NCBI GenBank assembly: GCA_000697335.1
Contig: JNEM01016762.1
Span: 1 to 49,971, forward strand
DNA from: Conidiobolus incongruus B7586
Taxonomy: Eukaryota > Entomophthoromycota > Entomophthoromycetes > Entomophthorales > Conidiobolaceae
Length of the DNA stretch: 49,971 nt
Direction of reading: 5' to 3'
Shown here in pieces: positions 1-12,138 of this stretch; the first letter of the stretch is position 1, and each line of letters opens with the position of its first letter. A model generated the notes under the pieces. It did no database searches. It was given only the letters and a program-made list of their open reading frames with translations, and was not told the origin of the DNA. Made by a program: the position numbers and the translations under genes.

Positions 1-3000
1 TAAGGAGCAAATGAAGGAAGCTGTGATGCAGTTTGTAAACAAATACTATGGCCAATCTGGAGGGAGTTTTCATTTTATGCTTCTCCCTATTCAACAGAGG
101 CTCATCAGTATGATGGATGAAGATGACTATGACTTTACAACAAACGAAGGTTTAATGAAGTTGCGAGACTATCTGAATCAGCTAAGTGTCGTAAATGACA
201 AATCCAAGCTTAGCAATCCAACAAGTCCGTACACACCTCCAAAACTGACAGAGAATAAAGACCAAGACTTTAATATTATCCTCGAATCATTTAAACAAGT
301 TACTTCAGAGAATAAGTATCCTGCTATTGAGTTCTTGGTAGAGACTATGAGTAAATATTATGGAAAACCAGATAAGTCATTTGATTATCAGATGCTTGAA
401 GTGGTAAATAAACTCACTTCACTGCTCAAATCCCCAAGCTTCGATTTTTCTAATCCCGCGAATATTGCACAAATCCGTTCTATTTTGAAGGAGGCTGATC
501 GAGTGAGTGAAGAGGCCAAAGTGCCTCAAATTTCAAAAGATCCATTTATTCCTCCTAAGTTTACTAATAATAGAGACAACGACATTGAAAATGTGATCAA
601 ATCTTTGCAAGATCAAGATCCAAAAAATAAGGCTGATGTTCTCAATTTAATGAACGCTTTCCTAAAGCATCACTACATTGGTCCTGATGGCAACTACAAT
701 ATAAACATATTCCCATTGATCACAGAAGTGATTAATTTGGTCACTTCTAGTGACTTTGACTTTAAAAAGAACAAATGTATAGAACAGTTGCACTCGGTGA
801 TAAACCAACTCAATAAAGAAATGGATACAGTAAGAAAGGCACCTGAGCCACCAAAGCCCTTTTCACCACCAAAAACGACGGGAGATAAGCGGAAAGATCT
901 TGAAAACCTCAAAGAATCATTGAAAACCGCGAATAGGTTCAATAGACAGGATGCAGTCGATGCTATATCAAAGTATACAATATCTTACTACGCAAACACG
1001 GAGGGCCAAATCCTTTCCTCGGTCTATACCAATTACAACAAACTCATGGAATATGTTGGAAACCCTAGTGTAGACCTGGCAAGCGACAAAGTGATCAATA
1101 TAATCAGTGGATTCTTCCGTAAGATGGATGAAGATAAAAAACAAGTCGAGGCGAAGCAACGGGGTAAGTATCAAGCACCTGAATTCATTGGTACCAAATC
1201 CATTGATCTTCAGAACCTCGTCCTGTCTTTTGGTTCAATCACTGACAAAAACCAACAAGAACCAGCTGATCAAGTGGTCAAATTTATTATAAAATATTAC
1301 GCAGATGAGAATCAATATTTTTCAAAGGGTGTGCTTGATGCTGTGAATCAAATATCCAGTATGATCACTAGTGAGCAGTTTGACTTCAGGGATAGAGAGC
1401 ACATTAAAGCTCTCCAAATTGCCTTATCTGATCTCGATAATCTTTATGAGCAGTCTAAGGTTGCTAAACCATCATGCGAACCATACAAAGCGCCTATCAT
1501 ATCGGACGACAGGAAGATCGATCAGGCGAGACTGATGAGATCTTTATCTTCAGTAACAGACTGCAACAAAGACCAAGTACTAGCATTCATCAAGTTCTTT
1601 TTGACCAAGTACTATGCCGATACAGATAATAGATTTGATCCACAAGTTGAAAAGATTGTTGTTCAACTTTTCAACTTGATTACTCCTGCCAACTTCGACT
1701 TTACTAACGATGATAACTTGGATCAAATCGAGCGACTTTTGGGAGCATTGGAATCTATTTATAGCAAGTCCAAGCTCGAGAAGAGCACTCCTTATGCAGC
1801 ATTCAACCTCACTGGGAAAATATCCTACGACGAGCAGACTTTGCTTTGGTCACTCAACTCAGTAAACGACTTCAACAAGGATCAAGCGATCCAACAATTC
1901 ATCAAGTTCATTGATTATTATTTCCAAGATTCCAATAAGAAATTCGAAAAGCCCATTTACGAGCTAGCAGACCAACTCGTCAAGATGCTAAACACTCCTG
2001 GGTTTAATTTTGCAAGCAGCGCTAGCCAAAACCAGGTGCGAGATATCCTCTTCCAAATGGAAGCCATGCTGCAACAGATACAGGGCCCTGCACAGGGTGC
2101 CTCGTCGTATAATGCACCAATACTTTCTGGTAACCGTATTCAAGACCAGAGCGCATTTTTGAAATCGCTCTCATCCGTAACTAAGGACAATAAGCAAGGC
2201 GTAATCGCTCATTTGATATCACTCATCAACTATTACTATAGGAGTAGAAATGGTGATGTGACTGGGGAACTGTACGATCTCGCCAATCATCTGATCAACA
2301 AGCTCACATCTCCTAGCTTCAATCCGCAAGACATCGAAGATATCGAAGCAATTCGTCAGATCTTCCGTAATTTGGACGAAGAGCAGGATAAGCAGCTGAA
2401 GAGGGAACCCCAGGGCACTTATCCTGAGCCCACTATCACGCGCAATTATCCCTACGATATCCAGCAAATTTTTTCATCGTTCAAATTTGCAAACGTTGCC
2501 AACAAAGATCAAGTTATATTATTTCTTCTCAAGTTCATGGACAAGATGTTTGCCAATGCCAATGGCTTCCTGGCCTATCCCCTTGACCAGCTTGCTGACC
2601 AGGTCAACAACATCGTTTCAGCACCCTCTTTTAGCTTTACCAATGAAAATGATCAGAAGTTACTGAGATCAGTCTTAGATCAAATGTATGCTAAATGGCA
2701 GGAAAAGGTTAATAAGCAAACTGGTCCAGCATATAATATCCCCATCTTATCGGGCGACAGATCAAAAGATCTGCAAAGCCTAATCAATTCATTCAGCTCA
2801 ATTAATTCTCACAACAAAGCTCAAGCTATATCCTCGATTATTCTTTTCGTCCAATCCTATTATACAAATCCCAATGGCCGACTTCATTCTCAATTGGATA
2901 GTATGGTGCAACAATTTGTTAATACCATCAACTCCAACGACTTCGAGTTCAATGACAAAGGAATTGCTATATTAACCGATATGTTGACTCAGATCGATAT

Positions 3001-3994
3001 TACTTGGGATAACTTGAGAAAACAAACCAAGTCATTCCAACCTTTTCAAGTTCCCTATCTCACTGGAAACAGGGATGTCGATGTTACTAATCTATTCAAC
3101 GCACTGCTTACTGTTACCCCACCAACAAAATTCGAGGGAATCAAGGCTATTATGGACTTTGTCGCAAAATACTATGGGGACGGAAAGGGTTCATATAATG
3201 AAATATATCTAACTACAGTCAATCAACTCTCCCAGAAACTCTCATCTCCCCAGTTTGATGCAGCTTCACAATCAGGGCAGTCAACCATTCTAAGCTACTT
3301 GAATCAGCTTGAAGAATTGAAGAAGACCTATGAACAACAGATGAAGGAGTTCCAACCTTATGTTGCACCAGATTTCACTGGTAATATGTCCATTGATCAG
3401 AAGAATTTGTTTGAATCCTTTTCCATAGTCACCAAATCCAACCAGCCAGGAGCGATCAGTGCGCTTATCAAATATATTCTCAAGTATTACGGAAATAAAT
3501 ATGGCCAATTTGACTACCCTGTAAATGAGCCCGCATCCAAGCTGATCCAATCTTTAACCAATCCTGAGGTCGATCTCACCAACCCTAGTACCATTCAATT
3601 TATCACCCAATGCATCGCGGAGATGGATTCCATTTTGGCTAAACTAAACAATCCCATCTATGTCAAATTTGTACCACCTTCCCTAGTTGAAGATTTGAAT
3701 ACTAACAATGCATTAGTAATCAGCGCCATTCGACAGATCAATACTAGCAACAAAAAGGATGTATCTGACTTTGTCATCAGCTTCTTGGCCAAGCATTTCG
3801 GTAACACCGATGGTAGCTTCGATAGTCTATTGTATCCATGTATAATCAAACTACTGGATACCATTAATGCGAATGACTTTGACCCCAGTGATCCTAATAG
3901 CGAATTAGAAATAGAAACCACTCTATACGATATCAAAGATATATACGAGAAAAGGATAGCGCATAAAAAACACAAGAATAGCTATAAAAATTAG
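1..3994 (+). CDS. Giant tandem-repeat protein, 5' end outside window (unknown family)
   Basis: The reading frame is already open at the left edge and has an in-frame ATG at 11, so the true start lies upstream. At least 1327 residues are visible without an intron. They consist of one partial and twelve complete repeats of about 102-106 residues. Unit starts are near 227, 542, 857 and 1169, then roughly every 310 bp. Each unit follows the same plan: a Pro/Tyr-rich linker (PY.AP or PF.PP) and TGNR.-.D; an amphipathic helix ending S(F/L).SVT..NK; a helix ending in a YY pair; a small NG/DG turn and F; then L..LVNQL..(I/L)TSP.FDF(T/S)N and a last helix R.IL..(M/L)(D/E). Cysteine is almost absent and no membrane segment is visible, so an all-helical beads-on-a-string fold is inferred. 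Units are clearly diverged from one another, so the expansion is old. The last unit ends in a Lys-rich tail. I do not recognise the family and give no function. Confidence 0.85.
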   Translation, partial: KEQMKEAVMQFVNKYYGQSGGSFHFMLLPIQQRLISMMDEDDYDFTTNEGLMKLRDYLNQLSVVNDKSKLSNPTSPYTPPKLTENKDQDFNIILESFKQVTSENKYPAIEFLVETMSKYYGKPDKSFDYQMLEVVNKLTSLLKSPSFDFSNPANIAQIRSILKEADRVSEEAKVPQISKDPFIPPKFTNNRDNDIENVIKSLQDQDPKNKADVLNLMNAFLKHHYIGPDGNYNINIFPLITEVINLVTSSDFDFKKNKCIEQLHSVINQLNKEMDTVRKAPEPPKPFSPPKTTGDKRKDLENLKESLKTANRFNRQDAVDAISKYTISYYANTEGQILSSVYTNYNKLMEYVGNPSVDLASDKVINIISGFFRKMDEDKKQVEAKQRGKYQAPEFIGTKSIDLQNLVLSFGSITDKNQQEPADQVVKFIIKYYADENQYFSKGVLDAVNQISSMITSEQFDFRDREHIKALQIALSDLDNLYEQSKVAKPSCEPYKAPIISDDRKIDQARLMRSLSSVTDCNKDQVLAFIKFFLTKYYADTDNRFDPQVEKIVVQLFNLITPANFDFTNDDNLDQIERLLGALESIYSKSKLEKSTPYAAFNLTGKISYDEQTLLWSLNSVNDFNKDQAIQQFIKFIDYYFQDSNKKFEKPIYELADQLVKMLNTPGFNFASSASQNQVRDILFQMEAMLQQIQGPAQGASSYNAPILSGNRIQDQSAFLKSLSSVTKDNKQGVIAHLISLINYYYRSRNGDVTGELYDLANHLINKLTSPSFNPQDIEDIEAIRQIFRNLDEEQDKQLKREPQGTYPEPTITRNYPYDIQQIFSSFKFANVANKDQVILFLLKFMDKMFANANGFLAYPLDQLADQVNNIVSAPSFSFTNENDQKLLRSVLDQMYAKWQEKVNKQTGPAYNIPILSGDRSKDLQSLINSFSSINSHNKAQAISSIILFVQSYYTNPNGRLHSQLDSMVQQFVNTINSNDFEFNDKGIAILTDMLTQIDITWDNLRKQTKSFQPFQVPYLTGNRDVDVTNLFNALLTVTPPTKFEGIKAIMDFVAKYYGDGKGSYNEIYLTTVNQLSQKLSSPQFDAASQSGQSTILSYLNQLEELKKTYEQQMKEFQPYVAPDFTGNMSIDQKNLFESFSIVTKSNQPGAISALIKYILKYYGNKYGQFDYPVNEPASKLIQSLTNPEVDLTNPSTIQFITQCIAEMDSILAKLNNPIYVKFVPPSLVEDLNTNNALVISAIRQINTSNKKDVSDFVISFLAKHFGNTDGSFDSLLYPCIIKLLDTINANDFDPSDPNSELEIETTLYDIKDIYEKRIAHKKHKNSYKN

Positions 3995-5055
3995 CTAGAA
4001 ACTAATATATAAATATACTGAATAAATAAATTAAAAGATAGTGTATAATTTATTTTATTCATCTTTGTTTTGAGAATCTGTAAATAATATTAAATTGCTT
4101 CAAAAAGTAAACTTATTGTAAATATTATATTTTTTAAATCTATATCCGCCAAATATAGAGATCAATTTTTTGAATTATTTTGAAAACAATAGGATTATTA
4201 TTATATCGAATTTCGATTTTTGATAACTAAATCTGAACTTGTTGTTTATTCATTTTATATAAACATCAATCACTTCTACATAAAAATGGCATATAGATTC
4301 AATAAATTATTTTTATACTTTCAAGATATGTATTGAGCATAATTAGAACATATTTGAACTGGTATGGATGAATTTAACCAGTTAAATTTAAATTATTATG
4401 ATTATATATGTATGTTCAAATTATTAAATTTTTTTTTTTGCAATATTATTAATGGAGTTAAAATAAAATTACTTAAATTTGACAGTTTTTAGTTTCATTT
4501 TGTAATTATATTATCTTACTATATTGATTTTAACATGATTCATTCGATGATTATTACTAAAATCACACTAATAATATTTTGTTGCTCTAAATCGGAAAAA
4601 TTAATAATATATCATCAATTGATGTTTTTAAACTCATCTTTTCATCACTTAATCTCTAATAAAAATTAATTTTCCAGCATACTACAATTAATATAAATTT
4701 GTCAAGTAATGCACTTGGATTATTGAATGCAGTTATATATTTATCCAAGTTAATACTTAGGTATATTAAAAATTTATTAAAAGAGAATAAAGATATTAAC
4801 TTATACTTCGTGGCATATAAAATGGATAATTGATTTGATATATATAATTTGAAATAATGTTCAAATTAATATAATACATCGATATTGGCAAATTTGGTTA
4901 CTACAATTAACTGGAATAGACATTAAAATATTTTCATAAAATGAGTGATAGATACAGAAATTTAAAAAAAAATAATAACTGAAATTTGCACTAATGCTTT
5001 TATTCCTATTTAATGGGAAATTGTACTATATTAGCATTACAAAGAGATTGAACCA
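3995..5055. other. AT-rich intergenic region
   Basis: This stretch lies between two convergent genes, the repeat protein on the plus strand and the TMEM94-like gene on the minus strand. It holds only AT-rich sequence with short homopolymer runs. I see no ORF with coding character, RNA gene or repeat of note. Confidence 0.7.
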
Positions 5056-8000
5056 TTAGACAGGTGAATGTAACCCCAATTTCGTATTAAATTCCAACTT
5101 ACTTCGCTTTTGAAATTTAATATATTTTCTCCTATCAAACCATCGGATGAGCTCTTGAATGGGCAAAAATAGTAATGGGCTCAAAAATCCTAGCAAGTAA
5201 TAATCTAATCGTAGAGATTCAAAAATCTGCTTAACTGAGAAGGGACTGAAGATAAAAAACAGGAATGTGAATGCTACTTGAACGCCCCACATCACGATCA
5301 CGCTTATGACCCAGACGGTATTATTTAATGGGTTATACTCCCAGATGGGTAAAGTTCGGCTCATAAAAGTAGCTGAAATAATCGTTAGATGATACACTAT
5401 AAATAATAATAGAAGATTTTGACAGTGTAAATGAGCCCATTGATGCAAATCGTTCCAATTGCTCCAATCCCCATGTCGATGAAATTTCACGTGATCATCA
5501 GGTTTATCACTTGTCAGCTCCCAAATACATTGCCAACTGATCCAGAACATTGTGGACCACACTCCAACTAAGACGATCATACGGTAGATGCCGTATCGGA
5601 AAAAGCGCCAGAAATCTTGGACATGGTCTAGGTTTTTGGCAACGAAAGAGGTCATGGTATTGGGCTCGTGAGGATTCCATAGAAAGTTTACTGCAATGAA
5701 TGAGAGAATGAGCCAAGATAGCCAGAAGATATGGTAGCCGTATAGGATAGGTGGAAGCAAGAGTGCAATAGATGTGATGTAGAGCATACTAATGCCTAGT
5801 CCACTTGCTAGTAGGAATGCTCCACCTTGTCTTACTGCAGCCATCAGTCTTCGAGCCTCTCGAATGATCTGAGTGAGTACAAAAAAGCTAGTGTCACGAT
5901 GGAAAAATAGTCCACAAGGTAAAGAAGTCAAAGTAGAGCCTATGGAGAGTGTTGAATGAAGCTCTAAATTGGGATTACGCTTTCTCGAGGAGGGCGAAGT
6001 AGCGATATGTCGATTAAGAGGCTCAACAGCAATACCAAGGTCAGCAGCTGCGAAAGAGGGTGTATTCACATAGTTTAAGGAATTTCCAATACAGCAAACT
6101 ACTTCTCCATACTCTTGATAAATTTTAATCATTTCAGTTACTGCAGAAGGTGAGCACTCAGCGAAAAGCGAGACTTGTAGTGGAATATCGTCGACATTTT
6201 CCAAATGATCTCTAATTTGTTCAATACCTCTAGGTAAATGTGCTTTGATATAGTGATCTTCAAAGTCTTCCTCCTCTTCGCTACTCATGCGAATACATGT
6301 ATTCCAATCAGTTTCCAATCCCAGACGCTCAGCAAATGCTTTACTCTCTTTCTCCGATCCGGGTGACAAATAAGCAAATCGAATACCAGCTAAACTCAAA
6401 TCTTCAATAAAATCACAAACATCATTTTTAGGTTGATGCGCCATAGTAGATAAAGCTAAGAATACTTGATCTTTAACGGAAGCACGATAGAAAGCCTCTG
6501 GATTTTCAGCAGCTAGACTAGGATCAATTTCAGCATCTTCTTCTGATGCACTGGGACGATTTAAACTGAGATATCTCAACATTGGACTAGCGCTAGGATC
6601 GGATGTGGACGGAAGGGTTTCCAAAGGTGTATGCGGAATCACTGAAGCTTCGTCAAGTCGAATGACCGAGAGATCTTGATTATTCAAAAAAGTTAATCTC
6701 TCTTTATTAGCAACATTAATAGGCCTGTAGGAGTAAGCAATCACTTGAGAATCCTTCAAAACAGCATTTTGATAAAAATCATGAAGCTTCGCTTGACAAG
6801 CACCAGATAACGGACGAAGAGTTGTTCCATCCCAGAAATCTGGACATAAATCTAAAATTAATTCAGGATGACCAGAGCTGAAGAGCTGATAGGAATTGGA
6901 TTTGACTTCTTCATACAAATTGGATACGACAGAAGGAAGTTCCATGCGATATTTCTTAAATATAGGATCTTCTATCACGGGATGATAAGGTGCAGTCACC
7001 ACAATGGTTTTTTGATGTGAGAATCCTTCAATGATATCTTCTTTAAAGCCTATTTCTTTACCCAATCTACAAAGACAAGTTTGTCGTGCTGGACACAAGT
7101 TACATTTGATTTGGTTCATTGGATCACTCAAATGGGGCTCCCAATCATTCTTGCGACTCTTTTCCAATCTGCACCTGGTAGAGAGAAGCAGGTTGAATCC
7201 AAGGGGCTTTAAGAGCTGAGTGTGCTTTTGCCAATCATTATCTTCAAATTTAATACCATTGGGATAATAGTCACTATCTTCTGATAGATCTAGCAACACC
7301 ATATTCTCTTCTTCATCAAGGAACATTAATTCTTCAATCTGGGGAAAAGGCGTAGCAATCGTCTCCTCCTTGTCAATTACACAAATTGTTGTAATACTTC
7401 CCAATGATTCGAATAAATTGGTCGATCGAGTGAGTGAAAAATTATGATCTTTCCTAGTTAATAGACTCCAAAATTTCGAAAGAACTTGCTTCATATTGAC
7501 TTCAACATTTTTGACTGGGGAAGGAGCTTCGGTATCAAATTCGTCAATATCTTCTTCATCTTCAAATTCTTCTTTGTTCTTTTGAAGTGCTTCAAACAAA
7601 ACTAGAATATAAGCATTACAATAGTTTCTGACTAAAAACCATAAATTGGGGAAACTAAGGGGTACCCAGGCCAAAAATGTATATGTGGGAACTTGAATTA
7701 ATAACTCAATCCAATGATTCACGTGATTCTTAGGTAGGTCATGGAAAAAGTAAATGAATGAACAAACCATCAAAGTTAAAATGAATACAGCTAACCCAAG
7801 TCTTCGAATAAATAGATGCTTAATTCGTCTCATCTGATTTTGGATCACACTAACGGGTCGCTCTTGAGCCACCGTATCCTTCAAAGTTTGAGCAAGTCTC
7901 GTTTCCAACAGTTTAAATTTAAATGTATCCATTTTCTCTACAATGGAGGGGATAGCATCGAAAAATCTAGCTTTTAAAGTTTGTCCCTTCCTAAGAACTA

Positions 8001-8906
8001 ATTTCTTATTTAATTCTAATCCATAAAGATCAGCACAGAATTCCATATCACAAAATGAGTTAGCGCCCAGAGGCAATTCTATGATATCACCAAATACAGT
8101 TAAATGAATGGGCAAAGGATGCAAAAATCCATCTCTGTAAACATCAACAATGGACAAAGTAGGAAACAATGGCACTTTGATCATTCTCATAGGTCTCACC
8201 CTATTATCTTCAAGTACCTTCAATATTAATTTGGCTCTTTCGTAAAGTTCTCTAGCATGTCTCTGCGATTCACATATAGAAATATAATAACTCCAGAAAA
8301 CTAATCCTGTTAATAGTCCTATTTCTACCAATATACCTTTGATTCGAAATTGATAAATTGGATTGTGTAATTGTTGAAAAATATAAGAAAAGATTAAGAG
8401 AATTATCATAAAGATAACTAATATAGTATCTTTACGTTTCAAAAAATCAATATTATCTATACAAAAATAATTAATATGATATATATATTAAGTAATAACT
8501 ATAGTAGATACTTGTAGGTGTTTCATCTTCTTCAGCAGGTGCTACAATTTCTTCAACAATTCTTATTAAAATTCTATCCAATTAAGTTAATATGATATGA
8601 CCCTAATAAAATATAATTTGTGTACCCATAAGCTTCCGTGTCTTCTAGTCCAATATTACCAGTATTAGAGATATTCGATTGAGTTAAATAGCAAGGTAAT
8701 TGGTTTAAATTATCCCGACTTTCCTTCTGTAACTCCACTTCCAAAGTTGAAATCTCTTCAGATAAGGTACGAGTATGGCGAGGGTTCGAGATATAACTGT
8801 GTATTGAAGAAGATAGAGAATCTTGATTATGTTCTTGTTGTATTTGAGTTTTTATACGTTTGGGTATTGAACTATTGTCAGTTGGTATAGAGTGCGAATG
8901 TGACAT
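5056..8906 (-). CDS. TMEM94-like P-type ATPase-related membrane protein
   Basis: Three exons on the minus strand (8906-8626, 8573-8512, 8456-5056) are separated by introns of 52 and 55 nt. The joins keep the frame and give 1247 residues. The short first exon is hydrophilic and Ser-rich. Exon 3 starts with two membrane helices, then a cytosolic segment with GDIIELPLG, two more helices, a large loop with NLFESLGSITTICVIDKEET, and about six C-terminal membrane helices. Length, layout and motifs, including DQVFLALSTM and the SLAGIRFAYLSPGSEKES region, match the TMEM94 (KIAA0195) family. Its human member is an ER protein linked to magnesium loading. At the place of the P-type DKTGT phosphorylation motif this protein reads DKEET, so the motif is only partly kept. 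Classical ATP-driven transport is therefore uncertain. The loop also has a cysteine cluster (C..C...C.C) near + strand position 7080. The assignment is by recognition of the family pattern. Confidence 0.85.
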
Positions 8907-11763
8907 TATGATATTATTTAAAATTGAATAAAGAATTAGTTAGCATTAGGCTAATGGGAGCCTAATACAAAATATTAGATATTAATTTAAAATAAATTAT
9001 AATATATTAATAATAAATTGAATATATTCTTATTAATATTATTGACGTTTATATTAATTTTTTTTTAAATTCTAATTTAATGCAAAATTTATTCTTTCAC
9101 ATTAAACTTATAGATTTCGAAATTATTAAATTATAATGGGATAACATATATTAAGTTTATTTTTCATTAAAATATTTTTTAAAGATATTTTAAATTTAAT
9201 ATATCTTTATATTATTTAATAAAATCATAATATTTTTTATTTGAATAATTTGATTATTGAATATAAACAATTTATTTATTTAATCAAAAATATCAATAGC
9301 TATGTATTAAATATATATTATTTTTATAATAGTCCTTATTTTCACATGATGGAATAATGAAATCATTCATTTTTAATGACTATATTTATATTTGAATAAT
9401 AATCATAATACATTGAATCTTGAAAATTTTTACAAATTTGGATAATTTAAAAACCATTTTGCAATTATTTGACATTTTTAATGAAGATATCTTTATGATA
9501 TATTGATTATCACAAAGGAAGCTACGTTCAATTGAAATTAACTTTTCATAAATTATATTTATGAGATAATTAATTAATTGGTTTTCAAAGTATATTCTGT
9601 CTTATTATATCTTAATATACCAAAATAATTTATTATTCAAAGTATGAATTTGATAATATAAATTTAAATATTTGATCTAATAATATTATTTTGATTCAAC
9701 AATTATTTAATTTCCTACAGCATTACCATATATAAATAATTACCTAACTTGGTTAAATATAAAGGACTCACTGATTATAAATTATATATAAAATATTGTA
9801 TAATACAATATTATGATATTGATAATAAAATTACATGGTATTAGGGATTGGATATAGATTTAAAAATCAAATATCAATTATATACTTTATTGTTTTTTGA
9901 TCAAATATGATAAAAAGGTCTATTATAATAAACTATGATTAAATTTTCATATCTAAATGATTTTAATATTTATTTTTTACAAAATCAATTTAATAGATTT
10001 ATTGGAATGATAAATTATTCTATAATAATTTGATATTTTTTCAATTTGGCGTTTCAAATATATTGTTGTTGAAAATTTATTTATGGCAACTGTCAATACA
10101 TTAATTATCAAAATTCAATAAATTTATAATTAATAAATGTTATACTATTAAACTCTTAATTATATGTAATAGGCAGATCCACGTTCACTTTTCAATTCAA
10201 AGACTTCCGGTCCAATCTCATAGGTTCAGTAATTTCAGTTTCTAAAATTCCAAAATTAGAAAATTTGGCTTATTCCCAATACCTGGTTTCAAATTGAAAT
10301 TTCACTAAACCATTCTTTGTTTCTAAAATTAACAGTTTAGCAAAAATATATACAATATGATGAGTGAAATAAATCATCAAATGTTGCATCTAACTAGAAA
10401 TTTTTAACTTTTTTGATGGCTTGTGACATATATGGTATACAAGGACCTTCATAATAGAGTTGAGATGATATTATAAGAGAATGGGTTTAAATAATTGATG
10501 ATGAGTTAATTTTGCAAAAATTTTCTCATATTAATTTCATAACTTTATTTACTATACTAATTGACCCGTTTTGCATTGGAACAATTGCCAAATTATCTAT
10601 TGGTTGGGAATTGACTGGAAAGTTCGGCAAATACTACTATTGAGTCGATTGATAAATTATATTATCAAATATGCCAAATAATATTTATTCTCATTGTAGT
10701 TAATATATGTGTGTAAATATCTTGATAAAAGAAAAATACAAGTTATTATAGTTTACTATTAGCATATACACATTAAATACTAGTAATATTTATATATTTA
10801 ATATTAAATTAAATAAACGATTTAAATGAAAGTTTGTATAAGATTGACAAAAATTACCATGAGCTGTGTCTATTTTTAATCAATTTAACTCTCATTAATC
10901 GTTTTTAAATTGAATCAATTGTATTTCAACATCATTTTATAAACTTAATGCAGGAAACTAGGTACTTTTTCAATTAAAATACATTCATAAATTATGAATA
11001 AACGTCTATGATTTTCATTCAAGTAATATAAACATATATTATTGAATTTCAAGAAGTTAATAAAGATAAATCACAATGTAATAGTGAAGTCTTAATTTTC
11101 AACATTTAACTTATAATCCTGACATATATAATCTAAAATATATTTCATCTGATTTTCCAGATATATAAATAATCTACATACTTATGTCTCAAATTGCAAG
11201 CTCTACTAGAAATTAAAAACTTATTAAAAACCGCTGTATTTCGGATAAAAATAAGGCTCAAAAATATAGAATGATATTTATAAAATAATCAATTATGCAA
11301 TAAGCATAGCCAAATTGAGTATAGATAATAATATCTTATAATATATCATGTAAAACATTAATATAGCTTTTAGTTTATCTATATGTATGATATTGTTAAA
11401 TTTAATTATTATAAACCTTGTACAAGATCCATTTTTCATTTGTTACATTATATTAGGCGTAATTGACTATCAATTTTGACTTTTTAATTTTAGCCAGTTT
11501 TCCCTTTATTCACCCTATTAATTGACTCACTGAAATAATCATTTCAATCTAAAAATAATTTTTCTTATTATCAACTAAATGATGAAAAGCTTAATGTAGT
11601 TATCATTAACTAGAATGGATATTTTTAATGTTAATATAAATTTTGTGTCCCCATATTTCGCCACTTCTATTATGCTTTGAATGGGGTTCTCGATGCCATT
11701 ACTATATAAACAGCATGCTCCAAAAATTTTTCATTAATATTTTTCTGCATTATAGTCATTACC
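8907..11763. other. Long AT-rich intergenic region
   Basis: About 2.9 kb between two divergently transcribed genes. It presumably holds the promoters of both. A slightly less AT-rich patch lies around 10165-10330, but it has stops in all frames and no tRNA-like arms that I can fold. Nothing else can be supported. Confidence 0.65.
11703..11710 (+). promoter_or_regulatory. TATA box of the secreted crystallin-like gene
   Basis: A TATATAAA element lies about 55 bp before the ATG at 11764, in a short, less AT-rich patch. The same element sits at a similar distance before the secreted-protein gene at 28549. Confidence 0.6.
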
Positions 11764-12138
11764 ATGTATTTTACTAATCTCATCAATTTAACTCTCCTTT
11801 CTTTAGCTGCAGCAGCTCCTCAATCTGAGCACAGCAAATCCGACTATAATGTTGTTCTCTTTGAGCATGTGTTATTCCAAGGTCGCCAAATCAATGTAAA
11901 ACCATCCATTTTCTGTAAAAATCTTAATCCTGAGGACCAAGATCAGGCCAGTTCCGCTCAATGGGACCTTAAGAATTCCGAAGATTTCGAAGTTCAATTC
12001 TTTACTGAGGCCGATTGCAGAGGCTATATGAAGAGCTGGCCAGGAAAGGCTCCTAAGAATAACCAACCTAATAATTTTGTATACGATGATCTCAATGACA
12101 GAGTTAAATCGCTTAGATTGAAGTTTATTCGCCATTAG
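11764..12138 (+). CDS. Small secreted beta/gamma-crystallin-like protein
   Basis: A single-exon gene of 124 residues. Residues 1-18 form a typical signal peptide (hydrophobic, ending AAAA before PQSEHS), so secretion is expected. The mature part reads as a Greek-key repeat of the beta/gamma-crystallin type: VVLFEHVLFQGRQINV near the start, one Cys in SIFCKNLN, SSAQW in the middle, FFTEADCRGYMKSWPG, and DLNDRVKSLRLKF at the end. The closing DRV.S.R pattern is characteristic of that fold. The two cysteines could form one disulphide. A TATA box stands 55 bp upstream, the codons are less AT-biased than the surroundings, and several kilobases on each side lack genes. Related short proteins occur in many secretomes; the role of this one (wall, calcium binding or host interaction) is not shown by the sequence. 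Confidence 0.8.
   Translation: MYFTNLINLTLLSLAAAAPQSEHSKSDYNVVLFEHVLFQGRQINVKPSIFCKNLNPEDQDQASSAQWDLKNSEDFEVQFFTEADCRGYMKSWPGKAPKNNQPNNFVYDDLNDRVKSLRLKFIRH

Noticed and set aside
10165-10330. A tRNA or small RNA in a less AT-rich patch
   Set aside because: I could not find paired arms, an anticodon stem or an internal B-box-like GTTCRA motif in a consistent place.
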